From assembly GCA_024235955.1 (NCBI GenBank), contig JACKLJ010000001.1:853501-917500 (forward strand): a stretch of DNA of 64,000 nt, read 5' to 3'. The position numbers and the translations under genes were made by a program. Origin of the DNA: Burkholderiaceae bacterium. Lineage in GTDB: Bacteria > Pseudomonadota > Gammaproteobacteria > Burkholderiales > Burkholderiaceae_C. This document shows, piece after piece, positions 1 to 8,495 of the stretch (the first letter of the stretch is position 1; each line of letters starts with the position of its first letter). Under the pieces are notes generated by a model, which ran no database searches, was not told where the DNA came from, and saw nothing but the letters and a program-made list of their open reading frames with translations.

Positions 1-801
1 AGCCATGAGGGGCATGCCTCGCCCCGGGTCGTCTGCGTCATCCAGGCCTACAACGAGGAGCGCCACCTCCGGGACTGCTTCGACCATCTGCGCGAACATG
101 TGGACGGCTTCGTGGTCCTGGACGACGGCTCGACGGATGCGACCGGCGACATCGCCGCCCGCGAACCCGGGCTGCTGGCGCTGCTGCGGAACCCCCGCAC
201 CGAGCCCCAAGTCTGGAACGAGAAGCGCAACAAGCAGCAATTGCTGGAAGCGGCCAAGGAGCAGGGCGCCCAATGGGTGCTGATATGCGACGCCGACGAG
301 CGCTACGAGGCGCTGTTCCTGCAGGGGTTGCGATCCATCGTCACTTCCCTGGAGTACATGGGCTACTCGATGATGAGCGTGGCCGTGAGGGAGCTGTGGA
401 ACCGGCCGGACCAGTTTCGCGCCGACGGCATCTGGGGCAGAAAGCGCAGAACGTCGCTCATCAGGTTGCCGGACGTGATCAGCTTCAACGATGCCAAGGA
501 GTTTCACGGCACCTGGGTGCCGGACAGCCTGGCGCCGCAACTCCACGACGCCGCGCGCCATGCCATGCTGCTCTACCACATGTACCACCTGAAGATGGTG
601 CATCACGACGATCGCGTCCAGCGCCGGGATTTCTACCAGCGGCTGGATCCGGACAACAAGTACCAGAGAGAGGGCTATGCGTATCTGGCGGAGGCTGGTG
701 ACGACCTGCAGCTCGAACCCATCACGCCGGACCGATCGTACGACCTGGCCTTCATTCCTGAAGACCTGCAGGCACTCGTCGCGGAGAGGCGGTTGGCCTG
801 A
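1..801 (+). CDS. Glycosyltransferase family 2 protein, 5' end cut by the window
   Basis: The reading frame is open from the first base, so the true start lies upstream. The visible part has the GT-A beginning VVCVIQAYNEERHL, a strand ending in DDGSTDAT, and an acidic CDADERY motif in the place of the metal-binding DxD. This fits an inverting family 2 glycosyltransferase that moves a sugar from a nucleotide donor, perhaps for cell-surface glycans. No membrane segment is visible and the acceptor cannot be told. It ends in TGA at 799. The downstream PHP gene starts 82 bp later and looks functionally unrelated. Confidence 0.75.
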   Translation, partial: SHEGHASPRVVCVIQAYNEERHLRDCFDHLREHVDGFVVLDDGSTDATGDIAAREPGLLALLRNPRTEPQVWNEKRNKQQLLEAAKEQGAQWVLICDADERYEALFLQGLRSIVTSLEYMGYSMMSVAVRELWNRPDQFRADGIWGRKRRTSLIRLPDVISFNDAKEFHGTWVPDSLAPQLHDAARHAMLLYHMYHLKMVHHDDRVQRRDFYQRLDPDNKYQREGYAYLAEAGDDLQLEPITPDRSYDLAFIPEDLQALVAERRLA

Positions 802-883
802 TGCGCCGACCGCGGGGCGCTTGGGCGGCGCGCATCGCCTTTGGCCGCAAGCACGATCCAGGGTCACTCCGTAGAATGGACCG

Positions 884-1735
884 ATGACCCCGATCAACGC
901 CGACCTGCACTGCCATTCCACCACTTCCGACGGCACGCTGACGCCGGAGGAACTGGCGGCGCGGGCACGTGCCAACGGCGTGGAGTTGTGGGCGCTGACC
1001 GACCACGACGAGGTCGGCGGCCAGCAGCGCGCCATGGCCGCGGCGCAGGCGCAGGGCATGGGCTACCTCACCGGGGTGGAGATCTCGGTCACCTTCGCGG
1101 ACGAGACCGTGCACATCGTCGGCCTGGGCTTCGACCCCGAAAGCAGCGATCTGGTGGAAGGCCTGGTCGACACGCGGGACGGCCGCGGCCCGCGCGCCCG
1201 CGAGATGAGCGAACAGCTCGCCAAAGTGGGCATCGAAGGCGCGTACGAAGGCGCGCTGAAATATGTGGGCAACCCGCGGCTGATCTCGCGCACGCACTTT
1301 GCGCGTTTCCTGGTGGAGTCCGGCGTCTGCAGGGACACCGGCGACGTGTTCCGCCGCTACCTTACCGAAGGCAAGCCCGGCTTCGTACCGCACCGCTGGG
1401 CCAAGCTGGGCGATGCGGTGCGCTGGATCACCGGCGCCGGTGGCATGGCGGTGATCGCCCATCCGGCGCGCTACAAGTTCACGCCGACCGAGGAATATGC
1501 GCTGTTCACCGAGTTCAAGGCCCTGGGCGGCCGCGGCGTGGAAGTGGTCACCGGCAGCCACACGGCGCAGGAAGCGGTGCGCTACGCCGGCATGGCGCGC
1601 GAATTCGGCCTCGCCGCCTCGCGCGGCAGCGATTTCCACAGCCCCGGCGAAAGCCATATCGACCTTGGCCGCCTGCCGCCCCTGCCCGCGGACCTGACGC
1701 CGGTCTGGACGGTGCTGCAGGAACGCGTGCACTGA
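884..1735 (+). CDS. rnm: PHP-domain 3',5'-nucleoside bisphosphate phosphatase / 5'-3' exonuclease (RNase AM, YciV/TrpH family)
   Basis: This 283-residue protein is a complete PHP (polymerase and histidinol phosphatase) domain. Metal-ligand motifs are visible: DLHCH with His9 and His11, LTDHDE around residues 39-43, VEIS near 65, IAHPARY, and GSDFHSPGE near the C-terminus. The family removes the 3' phosphate from 3',5'-nucleotides such as pAp and also acts as a 5'-3' exonuclease in rRNA maturation; it was formerly called TrpH or YciV. Length and motif order match the family. It lies two genes before a YciO-like protein and close to trpS, a common beta/gammaproteobacterial neighbourhood. The activity is assigned from the family. 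Confidence 0.85.
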   Translation: MTPINADLHCHSTTSDGTLTPEELAARARANGVELWALTDHDEVGGQQRAMAAAQAQGMGYLTGVEISVTFADETVHIVGLGFDPESSDLVEGLVDTRDGRGPRAREMSEQLAKVGIEGAYEGALKYVGNPRLISRTHFARFLVESGVCRDTGDVFRRYLTEGKPGFVPHRWAKLGDAVRWITGAGGMAVIAHPARYKFTPTEEYALFTEFKALGGRGVEVVTGSHTAQEAVRYAGMAREFGLAASRGSDFHSPGESHIDLGRLPPLPADLTPVWTVLQERVH

Positions 1736-1746
1736 ATACACGCTTT

Positions 1747-1810
1747 TTTGCAAGAAATAGCCTTCCAGCCCAATATTGACGGGCGCAGGCAGCTATTTAA
1801 ATCATAGCTT
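1747..1810 (-). repeat. Family A dispersed repeat, copy A1
   Basis: Lies between rnm and the yciO-like gene. Read on the minus strand it shows the core TAGCTGCCTGCGCCCG followed by a GGGCTGGA segment and an A/T-rich end. It is clearly richer in A+T than the flanking genes. Confidence 0.8.
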
Positions 1811-1903
1811 TGACAGCCTGGCCGATGAAATGGCCAAGGCGTGCAAAAGTCCTGACCGATCGCGATTCGCGCCCTCTGATCCAGCGGCCGCCGTGGAACG
1901 GGT

Positions 1904-1976
1904 TTGGCCCGGCCACTGGCGGTCTCTCCCCGCCCGCAGGAAGCGGGGGCAGGGCGCCGAAGGCGACCCAGGGGGT
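1904..1976 (-). repeat. Family B dispersed repeat, copy B1
   Basis: Begins GGCCACTGGCGGT, then a C-run and a G-run that can pair, then GGCGACCCAGGGGG. It matches copies near 19.4, 29.6, 29.9 and 63.9 kb, and sits directly upstream of the yciO-like start. Confidence 0.6.
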
Positions 1977-1987
1977 AGACTCATTCC

Positions 1988-2611
1988 ATGGCCCAGCACT
2001 TCAGCGTCCACCCCGACAACCCGCAGCCGCGCCTGCTCAAACAGGCCGTGGCGTTGCTGGAAAAGGGCGGTGTGCTGGCCGTGCCCACGGATTCGAGCTA
2101 TGCGCTGGTCTGCCACCTCGACGACAAGGCCGCGGTGGACAACCTGCGCCGCATCCGCCAAGTGGACGACAAGCACCACCTGACCCTGCTGTGCCGCGAC
2201 CTGAGCGAGCTGGCCAGCTACGCCCGGGTGGACAACGCGCAGTTCCGTCTGCTCAAGACCGCCACGCCGGGGCCGTACACCTTCATCCTGGAAGCCAGCA
2301 AGGAAGTGCCGCGCCGGGTCAGCCACCCGCAGCGCAAGACCATCGGTCTGCGCGTGCCCGAGCACAAGACGCTGCAGGCGCTGCTGGAACTGCACGGCGC
2401 GCCGCTGCTGGCCACCACGCTGATCCTGCCGGGCGAGAGCGATCCGCTGGCCGATCCGGAAGTCATCCGCGAGCGGCTGGAGCGCCAGATCGCCGGCGTG
2501 GTGGATGCCGGCGCCTGCCCGCTGGAGCCCACCACCGTGGTCGATCTCACCGGCGGCGCCCCAGAACTGGTGCGCCGCGGCCGCGGCGACCCGGCGGCGC
2601 TCGGCCTCTGA
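1988..2611 (+). CDS. L-threonylcarbamoyladenylate synthase family protein (YciO type)
   Basis: The 207-residue protein is a single SUA5/YciO/YrdC domain. It has the N-terminal GGVLAVPTDSSYAL motif, the KHHLTLLCRDLSEL region and TPGPYTFILEAS, all of which line the nucleotide and threonine pocket. The family makes threonylcarbamoyl-AMP for the t6A modification of ANN-decoding tRNAs. YciO members are paralogues of TsaC with weaker or unclear activity, and the length with no C-terminal Sua5 domain favours YciO over Sua5. Start ATG 1988 follows repeat B1. The next gene begins 48 bp after its stop, so the two may be co-transcribed. Confidence 0.8.
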   Translation: MAQHFSVHPDNPQPRLLKQAVALLEKGGVLAVPTDSSYALVCHLDDKAAVDNLRRIRQVDDKHHLTLLCRDLSELASYARVDNAQFRLLKTATPGPYTFILEASKEVPRRVSHPQRKTIGLRVPEHKTLQALLELHGAPLLATTLILPGESDPLADPEVIRERLERQIAGVVDAGACPLEPTTVVDLTGGAPELVRRGRGDPAALGL

Positions 2612-2659
2612 GCCGCGCCGCCCCGGCGCCGGCGGCAGGCGTCTGAGACAATCGGCGCC

Positions 2660-3328
2660 GTGGACCTTGCCAACATCATCCAGACCGTCGCGATCTACGC
2701 GATCCCCGTGCTTTTCGCCATCACCGTGCACGAAGCCGCGCACGGCTACGTGGCGCGCCATTTCGGCGACAACACCGCCGCCATGCTGGGGCGCGTCACG
2801 CTCAACCCGTTCAAGCACATCGACCCGGTGGGCACCATCCTCATGCCGCTGCTGCTGTACTTCGGTACCGGGGGCGCCTTCGTGTTCGGCTACGCCAAGC
2901 CGGTGCCGGTGCGCTTCGGCCACCTGCGCAACCCGCGCTGGGACACGCTGTGGGTGGCGCTGGCCGGACCGGGCTCCAACCTGGCGCAGGCGCTGATCTG
3001 GGGCGTGCTGCTGTACCTGCTGGTCGGCATGGGCATCACCGAGCCGTTCTTCCTGGAGATGTGCCGCGCCGGCATGCTGGTGAACGTGGTGATGGCCGTG
3101 TTCAACCTGTTCCCGCTGCCGCCGCTGGACGGCGGGCGCGTGCTCGCCAGCCTGCTGCCGCCAGGGCCGAGCATGGCGCTGTCGCGGCTGGAGCCCTGGG
3201 GCTTCTTCATCGTCATGGCGCTGGTGCTGACCGGCGTGGTCAGCAACCTCTGGATGCGCCCGCTGATGAACGTGACCTTCAGCATCCTGAGCGCGGTGCT
3301 GTCGCCGCTCAAGGCGCTGATCGGCTGA
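2660..3328 (+). CDS. Site-2 protease family (M50) intramembrane metalloprotease
   Basis: The 222-residue membrane protein starts at GTG 2660. It carries the zinc-binding HEAAH motif at residues 24-28 in the first membrane helix, an NPFKHIDPVGT loop, and PLPPLDGGRV with the third zinc ligand Asp157. Four to six hydrophobic segments are present and there is no PDZ domain, placing it in the compact M50 group (YwhC-like) rather than RseP. The family cleaves substrates inside the membrane; the substrate is unknown. Its stop is 40 bp before trpS, so read-through from this gene into trpS is plausible. Confidence 0.85.
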   Translation: MDLANIIQTVAIYAIPVLFAITVHEAAHGYVARHFGDNTAAMLGRVTLNPFKHIDPVGTILMPLLLYFGTGGAFVFGYAKPVPVRFGHLRNPRWDTLWVALAGPGSNLAQALIWGVLLYLLVGMGITEPFFLEMCRAGMLVNVVMAVFNLFPLPPLDGGRVLASLLPPGPSMALSRLEPWGFFIVMALVLTGVVSNLWMRPLMNVTFSILSAVLSPLKALIG

Positions 3329-3368
3329 GCGCCTTGCCTCGTCTTCTCTTTCCCGTTTTCCCGACTCC

Positions 3369-4685
3369 ATGAGTTCCAACACCGTTCGCGTCCTCACCGG
3401 CATCACCACCACCGGCACGCCGCACCTGGGCAACTACGTGGGTGCCATCCGCCCCACGGTGCGCGCCAGCCGGCGGCCTGGCACCGAGAGCTTCCTGTTC
3501 CTGGCCGACTACCACGCGCTGATCAAGTGCGACGATCCGGTGCGCGTGCAGCGCAGCACGCTGGAGATCGCCGCCAGCTGGCTGGCCGCCGGGCTGGACC
3601 CGGAGAAGGTCACGTTCTACCGACAGTCCGACATCCCAGAGATCCCGGAGCTGACCTGGCTGCTCACCTGCGTGACGGGCAAGGGCCTGCTGAACCGCGC
3701 CCACGCCTACAAGGCCGCGCTCGACAAGAACGCCGAGGCCGGCGTGGATGCGGACGACGGCGTGACGGCGGGCCTTTTCATGTACCCGGTGCTGATGGCC
3801 GCTGACATCCTGATGTTCAAGGCGCACCAGGTGCCGGTGGGACGCGACCAGGTGCAGCACATCGAGATGGCGCGCGACATGGCTGCCAGCTTCAACCACC
3901 TGTACGGTGGCGGGCGGGAGCTGTTGACGCTGCCAGCCGCGGTAATCGACGACAACGTGGCCCTGCTGCCCGGCCTGGACGGCCGCAAGATGAGCAAGAG
4001 CTACGACAACGTGATCGCCCTGTTCGGCCCGCGCGAGCAGCTGAAGAAGCAGATCATGGGCATCGTCACGGACTCGCGCGCTCCGGGCGAGCCGAAGGAG
4101 ACGGAAGGCTCGGCGCTGTTCGCCATCTACCGCGCCTTCGCCACGCCGGACGAGACAACGGCCTTCGCCAAGGCGTTTGCCGAGGGCATCGGCTGGGGCG
4201 ACGCCAAGCAGCAGCTGTTCGAGCGCATCGAGCAGGAGATCGGCCCCATGCGCGCGCGCTACGAGCACCTGATGGCGAACCCGCAGGAAGTCGAGCAGGC
4301 GTTGCTGGCCGGCGCCGTCAAGGCCCGGCAACTGGCTACGCCGCTGATGCGCGAGCTGCGCCAGGCGGTCGGACTGCGGGCGCTCACCAATGTGGGCAAG
4401 TCCGCTTCCGCGGACAAGGGCGCCAGGGCCAGCCTGCCGGTGCTCAAGCAGTACCGCGAGCAGGACGGAAAGTTCTACTTCAAGCTCACCCAGGGTGCTG
4501 CCACGGTGCTGCTGCAGAGCAAGGGCTTCGATTCACCCCGTGACGCCGGCCAGGCGGTGCGGCGCCTGCAGACCGAAGGCGCGACCGCACTTGCTGCGCT
4601 GAAAGAGTGGGTCACCACTCCGCAAGGGGTGAGCGAGGCGTCCGTGAAAGACGCCCTTGAGCGCCTGGTGAGCAATTCGGTGTAA
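3369..4685 (+). CDS. trpS: Tryptophan--tRNA ligase
   Basis: A class I aminoacyl-tRNA synthetase that charges tRNA-Trp using ATP. The HIGH-equivalent TPHLGN is at residues 17-22 and KMSKS at 207-211; the connecting Rossmann core is intact (RAHAYKAALDKN, GRDQVQHIEMARD). At 438 residues it is about 100 longer than the typical 330-residue bacterial enzyme. The extra length is a C-terminal domain (about 350-438, containing QYREQDGKFYFKL) that I have seen in betaproteobacterial TrpS. Start ATG 3369 is the only good candidate. Confidence 0.95.
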   Translation: MSSNTVRVLTGITTTGTPHLGNYVGAIRPTVRASRRPGTESFLFLADYHALIKCDDPVRVQRSTLEIAASWLAAGLDPEKVTFYRQSDIPEIPELTWLLTCVTGKGLLNRAHAYKAALDKNAEAGVDADDGVTAGLFMYPVLMAADILMFKAHQVPVGRDQVQHIEMARDMAASFNHLYGGGRELLTLPAAVIDDNVALLPGLDGRKMSKSYDNVIALFGPREQLKKQIMGIVTDSRAPGEPKETEGSALFAIYRAFATPDETTAFAKAFAEGIGWGDAKQQLFERIEQEIGPMRARYEHLMANPQEVEQALLAGAVKARQLATPLMRELRQAVGLRALTNVGKSASADKGARASLPVLKQYREQDGKFYFKLTQGAATVLLQSKGFDSPRDAGQAVRRLQTEGATALAALKEWVTTPQGVSEASVKDALERLVSNSV

Positions 4686-4796
4686 ATTCTCAGTATTAAT
4701 GCAGGTGGGCTGTCGGGAGGCCCTGCGGGGGGCGATCTGAACCCCGAGGGGTACCGTCCGCACAGGCCGGTTCGAAAGTACTGAGGAGCGACGCAG

Positions 4797-5399
4797 GTGG
4801 CCATTTATGTGATTGACGACCATCCCCTGATGCGGGAGGCGATCGTGATGGTGCTGCGGCGCGTGCGGCCCGGCTCCGAGGTGGTGGAACTGTCCCAGCT
4901 GTCCGACCTGGACCGCGTGGTGGCCAAGAATTCGCCTCCCGAACTGTTCTGCCTCGACCTCAAACTGCCCGATACGGTGGGCATTTCCGGCGTGAAACTG
5001 CTCAAGGGCCAGTACCCCCACGTGCCGCTGGCCGTGATCTCGGCCACGCCGGCAGCCGACGTGGAGGAGTGGTGCACCGAGGCTGGAGCGGACGTTTATG
5101 TGGAAAAATCCGCAGGAGCTTCAGAAATCGCATTGGCGCTGCGCGCCATGCTGCAGACCGACACCGAGTTTGGCGAGGCCGAGGAGGGTGCGGCACCCGA
5201 CACCAAGCTCTCCAAGCGCCAGAAGCAGCTCATCGTGATGCTGGACGAGGGCCTTTCCAACCGCGAGATTGCCGAGCGTCTGGGCATCAGCGAGCACACG
5301 GTGAAGGTGCATCTGTGGCGCCTGTTCCGGCGCCTGGGTGTCAAGAGCCGGACACAGACGCTGCACTTCGCCCGGATGCACGGGTTGCTGTCGTCCTGA
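4797..5399 (+). CDS. LuxR/FixJ-family two-component response regulator
   Basis: The 200-residue protein has an N-terminal receiver domain with acidic residues Asp7-Asp8 and the phospho-acceptor Asp54 in FCLDLKLPD. A C-terminal LuxR-type helix-turn-helix follows (LSKRQKQLIVMLDEGLSNRE, then ISEHTVKVHLWRLFRRLGV). It starts at GTG 4797, chosen because GAGGAG lies 9 to 14 bases upstream. A histidine kinase is encoded on the opposite strand and the two coding ends overlap by 59 bp (5341-5399). The pair is therefore the likely cognate system, in an unusual convergent arrangement. The signal and target genes are unknown. Confidence 0.88.
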   Translation: MAIYVIDDHPLMREAIVMVLRRVRPGSEVVELSQLSDLDRVVAKNSPPELFCLDLKLPDTVGISGVKLLKGQYPHVPLAVISATPAADVEEWCTEAGADVYVEKSAGASEIALALRAMLQTDTEFGEAEEGAAPDTKLSKRQKQLIVMLDEGLSNREIAERLGISEHTVKVHLWRLFRRLGVKSRTQTLHFARMHGLLSS

Positions 5400-6765
5400 G
5401 TTCGGGCGCGGCCACCACGGCATCGGGTGGCAGCGTGATGCGGAACAGCGTGCCGCGGCCCTCGCGCGAGCGGACCTGCAACTCGTAACCAAGGGCCTCG
5501 GTCAGCCGCTTGACGATCGCCAGCCCCAGGCCGAAGCCTTCCTGGGTGCCCGCCGACTGAACCTTGTAGAACTCGGCGAAGATGTGGCCGAGCTGGTTCT
5601 CCGCGACGCCGATCCCTGTATCCCACACCTCCAGCCGCAAGCCGCCTCGCCATGGCCGCACGGCCAGCAACACGCCGCCGTGGCTGGTGTAGCGCATGGC
5701 ATTGGCGAGCAGGTTGCTCAGAATGCGCTGCAGCATGATGGGATCGGTGTGCAGCGTCCACGCCTTGGGACGCACGCGCAGGTTCAGGCTTTTTTCCAGG
5801 GCAGTGGGGCGGAACTGGACTTCCAGGTCGTCGAACAGCTCGGCCAGCTTGATGGTGCGCTGCCGCACCTGCATCTTGCCGGCGTCCAGGCGGACGAAGT
5901 CGAACAGCGAATCGAACAGCGCGTTCACCGACTGGGTGGACTTCAGGATCTTGAGCGAAAGCTCGTGCGCCAGTTCCGGCTCGCTGGCCAGCCATTCGGC
6001 GTAGATCCCCAGGGCGTTGACAGGCTGCTTGAGGTCGTGGGCGGCGCTGGCTAGGAAGCGGTCCTTGAAGCGCACCGCCTCCACAGCGGCCTGGTTCTGA
6101 GCCCGGAGCGATTCGATCAGGCGCTCGTTGTGGTAGCGCAGGTCAATGCTTTCCGTGTAGGTCTGGTTGAAGGCCTTGGCCACGCTCCATACCACCCCGC
6201 CGTACACGAGCAGAAACAGCGGCTGCCAGATCGTGATGCGCACGCCAATGAGTTGGGGCGCTTCCAGGGCGCGCCAGGCGAGCGAAGCCAGCAGCGTCAG
6301 CAGGAACGCGCCCAGCACGACCTTCGTGTGTTCCAGTCTGGATGCCGACCACCAGAGAAAGACCGCCACGACGCCCAGCGTGAAGGACCAGCACACCGCT
6401 TCCGCCCGCATGGGCATGAAGCCAACGAACACCATCGGCGTCACACCCCAGCAAAGCGCGTAGGCGAACGGCAGCCAGCGGTACCGGTGCATGAACGCCA
6501 GCTGCTCGCCCGCTTCGGCGTTCTTCAGGCGCAGGCTGAAGGTCCGGCTGGTGCGAAAGCGCGCCCCGCCTACGGCCAGGCTCAGCAACGTCCACAGCGC
6601 TGTGCGTACTCCGGGCGTGAAATACCACATCAGGCCGACCGTCACGGCCCACAGCACCACCGTCTGCACCTGCGTGCTGTTCCAGCCGTGCATGAACAGG
6701 CTGAACTGCCGCGAAGCCACCCATTGGGCCTGGCTGTCGAGTTCGGACGCGTTGGGCTTGCTCAT
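5341..6765 (-). CDS. Membrane sensor histidine kinase, likely partner of the adjacent LuxR-type regulator
   Basis: The 474-residue protein has about six hydrophobic segments in residues 35-195, then a coiled linker and a HisKA domain with the phosphorylated His243 in AAHDLKQPVN. An HATPase domain follows (N box NLLANAMRYT at 351-360, G1 DTGIG at 382-386, G2 GFGLGLA around 410-416). No large periplasmic domain is visible, so sensing is probably within the membrane. The last 20 codons are antisense to the 3' end of the response regulator gene. aroC lies 43 bp upstream on the same strand, so transcription from aroC into this gene is possible. Confidence 0.88.
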   Translation of the reverse strand: MSKPNASELDSQAQWVASRQFSLFMHGWNSTQVQTVVLWAVTVGLMWYFTPGVRTALWTLLSLAVGGARFRTSRTFSLRLKNAEAGEQLAFMHRYRWLPFAYALCWGVTPMVFVGFMPMRAEAVCWSFTLGVVAVFLWWSASRLEHTKVVLGAFLLTLLASLAWRALEAPQLIGVRITIWQPLFLLVYGGVVWSVAKAFNQTYTESIDLRYHNERLIESLRAQNQAAVEAVRFKDRFLASAAHDLKQPVNALGIYAEWLASEPELAHELSLKILKSTQSVNALFDSLFDFVRLDAGKMQVRQRTIKLAELFDDLEVQFRPTALEKSLNLRVRPKAWTLHTDPIMLQRILSNLLANAMRYTSHGGVLLAVRPWRGGLRLEVWDTGIGVAENQLGHIFAEFYKVQSAGTQEGFGLGLAIVKRLTEALGYELQVRSREGRGTLFRITLPPDAVVAAPELRTTATRASGRSAASVSGS

Positions 6766-6808
6766 GGATGCGTTGCCGGAGTCGCGTGGCGGGTAGGGCT
6801 GGGCGCCG

Positions 6809-7885
6809 CTAACGGGTCGGCGCGGGTTCTCCGCACTGGGCGCGCTGGCGCAGGACGTGCTCCATCACCACCAGCGCCAGGAGTGCCTCCAGGATCGGCG
6901 TGGCGCGGATACCCACACACGGGTCGTGGCGGCCCTTGGTGATCACTTCGACCGGCTCGTCGGCCGTGTTCACCGACTGGCGCGGCACCAGGATGGAACT
7001 GGTGGGCTTGATCGCCACGGCGACTTCCAGGTCCTCGCCGTTGCTGATGCCACCCAGCACGCCGCCGTCGTGGTTGCTGGCGAAGCGTCCGCCCGGCAGC
7101 GGCGAATCGCCGTGCATGCTGCCCTTGTGCGCCACGCTGGCGAAGCCGTCGCCGATCTCCACGCCCTTGACCGCGTTCAGGCCCATCATGGCCTTGGCGA
7201 TGTCGGCGTCCAGGCGGTCGTAGATGGGTTCGCCCAGGCCCACGGGTACGCCGCTGGCCACCACGCGCAGGCGCGCGCCGCAGGAATCGCCGCTCTTGCG
7301 CAGTGCGTTCATGTAATCCTCGATGGCCGTCACATCGGCCACCGGGGCGAAGAAGGGGTTGTGCGGCACGTATTCCCAGCCCTCGAAGCCGATGGCCAGT
7401 TCGCCGACCTGGGTCATGCAGCCGCGGAAGGTGGTGCCGTGGTGCTCGTTCAGCCACTTGCGTGCCACGGCGCCGGCGGCCACCGTGGGTGCCGTGAGCC
7501 GCGCCGACGAGCGGCCACCACCGCGCGGGTCGCGGATGCCGTATTTCTTCCAGTAGGTGAAGTCGGCGTGGCCGGGGCGGAAAGTCTGGGCGATGTCGCC
7601 GTAGTCCTTGCTGCGCTGGTCGGTGTTGCGGATCAGCAGGCAGATCGGCGTGCCGGTGGTCCTGCCCTCGTACACGCCAGAGAGAATCTCCACCTGGTCC
7701 GCTTCGCTGCGCTGGGTGACGAACTTGCTGGTGCCCGGGCGCCGGCGGTCGAGTTCCGGCTGGATGTCCGCCTCCGACAGCGCCATGCCCGGCGGGCAGC
7801 CATCGATCACACAGCCGATGGCGGGCCCGTGGGATTCGCCGAAATTGGTGACGGCAAACAGGTTGCCGAGGGTGTTGCCGCTCAT
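6809..7885 (-). CDS. aroC: Chorismate synthase
   Basis: Seventh enzyme of the shikimate pathway: it converts 5-enolpyruvylshikimate-3-phosphate to chorismate using reduced FMN. The 358-residue protein begins with the signature GNTLGNLFAVTNFGESHG, contains RPGHADFTY and the RGGGRSSAR motif, and ends with the HDPCVGIRATPILEAL segment. All are hallmarks of AroC and the length is usual. It is the first gene of a possible minus-strand unit with the histidine kinase. Start ATG 7885 gives the canonical N-terminus. Confidence 0.97.
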   Translation of the reverse strand: MSGNTLGNLFAVTNFGESHGPAIGCVIDGCPPGMALSEADIQPELDRRRPGTSKFVTQRSEADQVEILSGVYEGRTTGTPICLLIRNTDQRSKDYGDIAQTFRPGHADFTYWKKYGIRDPRGGGRSSARLTAPTVAAGAVARKWLNEHHGTTFRGCMTQVGELAIGFEGWEYVPHNPFFAPVADVTAIEDYMNALRKSGDSCGARLRVVASGVPVGLGEPIYDRLDADIAKAMMGLNAVKGVEIGDGFASVAHKGSMHGDSPLPGGRFASNHDGGVLGGISNGEDLEVAVAIKPTSSILVPRQSVNTADEPVEVITKGRHDPCVGIRATPILEALLALVVMEHVLRQRAQCGEPAPTR

Positions 7886-8008
7886 CGCCCGGATTATCCC
7901 AGAGCCCTCTCGCGGCCTGCCCCTTGCTGCCTGGGCGGGCCACGGAATGATTCGTGCTTGATGCTGCGGCGCAGCAAACCCGTTTTACCGCTGCGCAAGG
8001 AGAATCCC

Positions 8009-8431
8009 ATGCTGGACAGAACCTCGACGAAGTTTTCCCACGTCAAACCTGGCGATACGCCTTACAAGGGCGGCGGGTTGCGTGATTTCTTCCTTTACCG
8101 CGATCTGGGCGTGGCCGAGGCCACCAACGGCAAGGTCATCGCGCACCTTGTCAAGGCGAACATGGCACCAGAAACGGGTACGGGGTGGCACCGACATGAG
8201 GCGGATTTCCAGATCGTCATCATGGTCAAGGGCTGGGCCAGGTTCATGTACGAAGACAAGGAAACCCTGGTCGAGGCCGGCGACGTGGTGCATCAGCGGC
8301 CGGGCATCCGTCATTACCTGTTCGACTATTCGCCCGACATGGAGTACCTGGAAATCGTCTCACCGGCCGATTTCAAGTCGGTGGATGTCGACCCGGTCTG
8401 CGAAATCCCGCCACCGACACCCTGGGCCTAG
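8009..8431 (+). CDS. Cupin-domain protein
   Basis: A 140-residue single-domain cupin. The two cupin motifs are GTGWHRHEADFQIVIMVKG, whose His residues are metal ligands, and the later GDVVHQRPGIRHYLFDYSPD. Start ATG 8009 is chosen because AAGGAG lies 7 bases upstream; the open frame runs further upstream only as antisense of aroC. Cupins of this size bind a metal and can be dioxygenases, isomerases or sensors, and nothing here fixes the substrate. The gene is convergent with the GST-like gene that follows. Confidence 0.75.
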   Translation: MLDRTSTKFSHVKPGDTPYKGGGLRDFFLYRDLGVAEATNGKVIAHLVKANMAPETGTGWHRHEADFQIVIMVKGWARFMYEDKETLVEAGDVVHQRPGIRHYLFDYSPDMEYLEIVSPADFKSVDVDPVCEIPPPTPWA

Positions 8432-8495
8432 CGTCCGGTTGCAGGAGGCGCTTCCCCCAGGTAGCGCCCGTAAGCTGCAAGCAGCGGCCTGCGGC

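Noticed and set aside
1802..3433. A 543-codon minus-strand open frame over the yciO and protease genes
   Set aside because: It has the same antisense composition bias and no motif; the plus-strand genes have family signatures.
4686..4796. Possible riboswitch or leader in the trpS-response regulator gap
   Set aside because: The 111 bases have GC-rich complementary stretches, but no known riboswitch core and no run of Trp codons.
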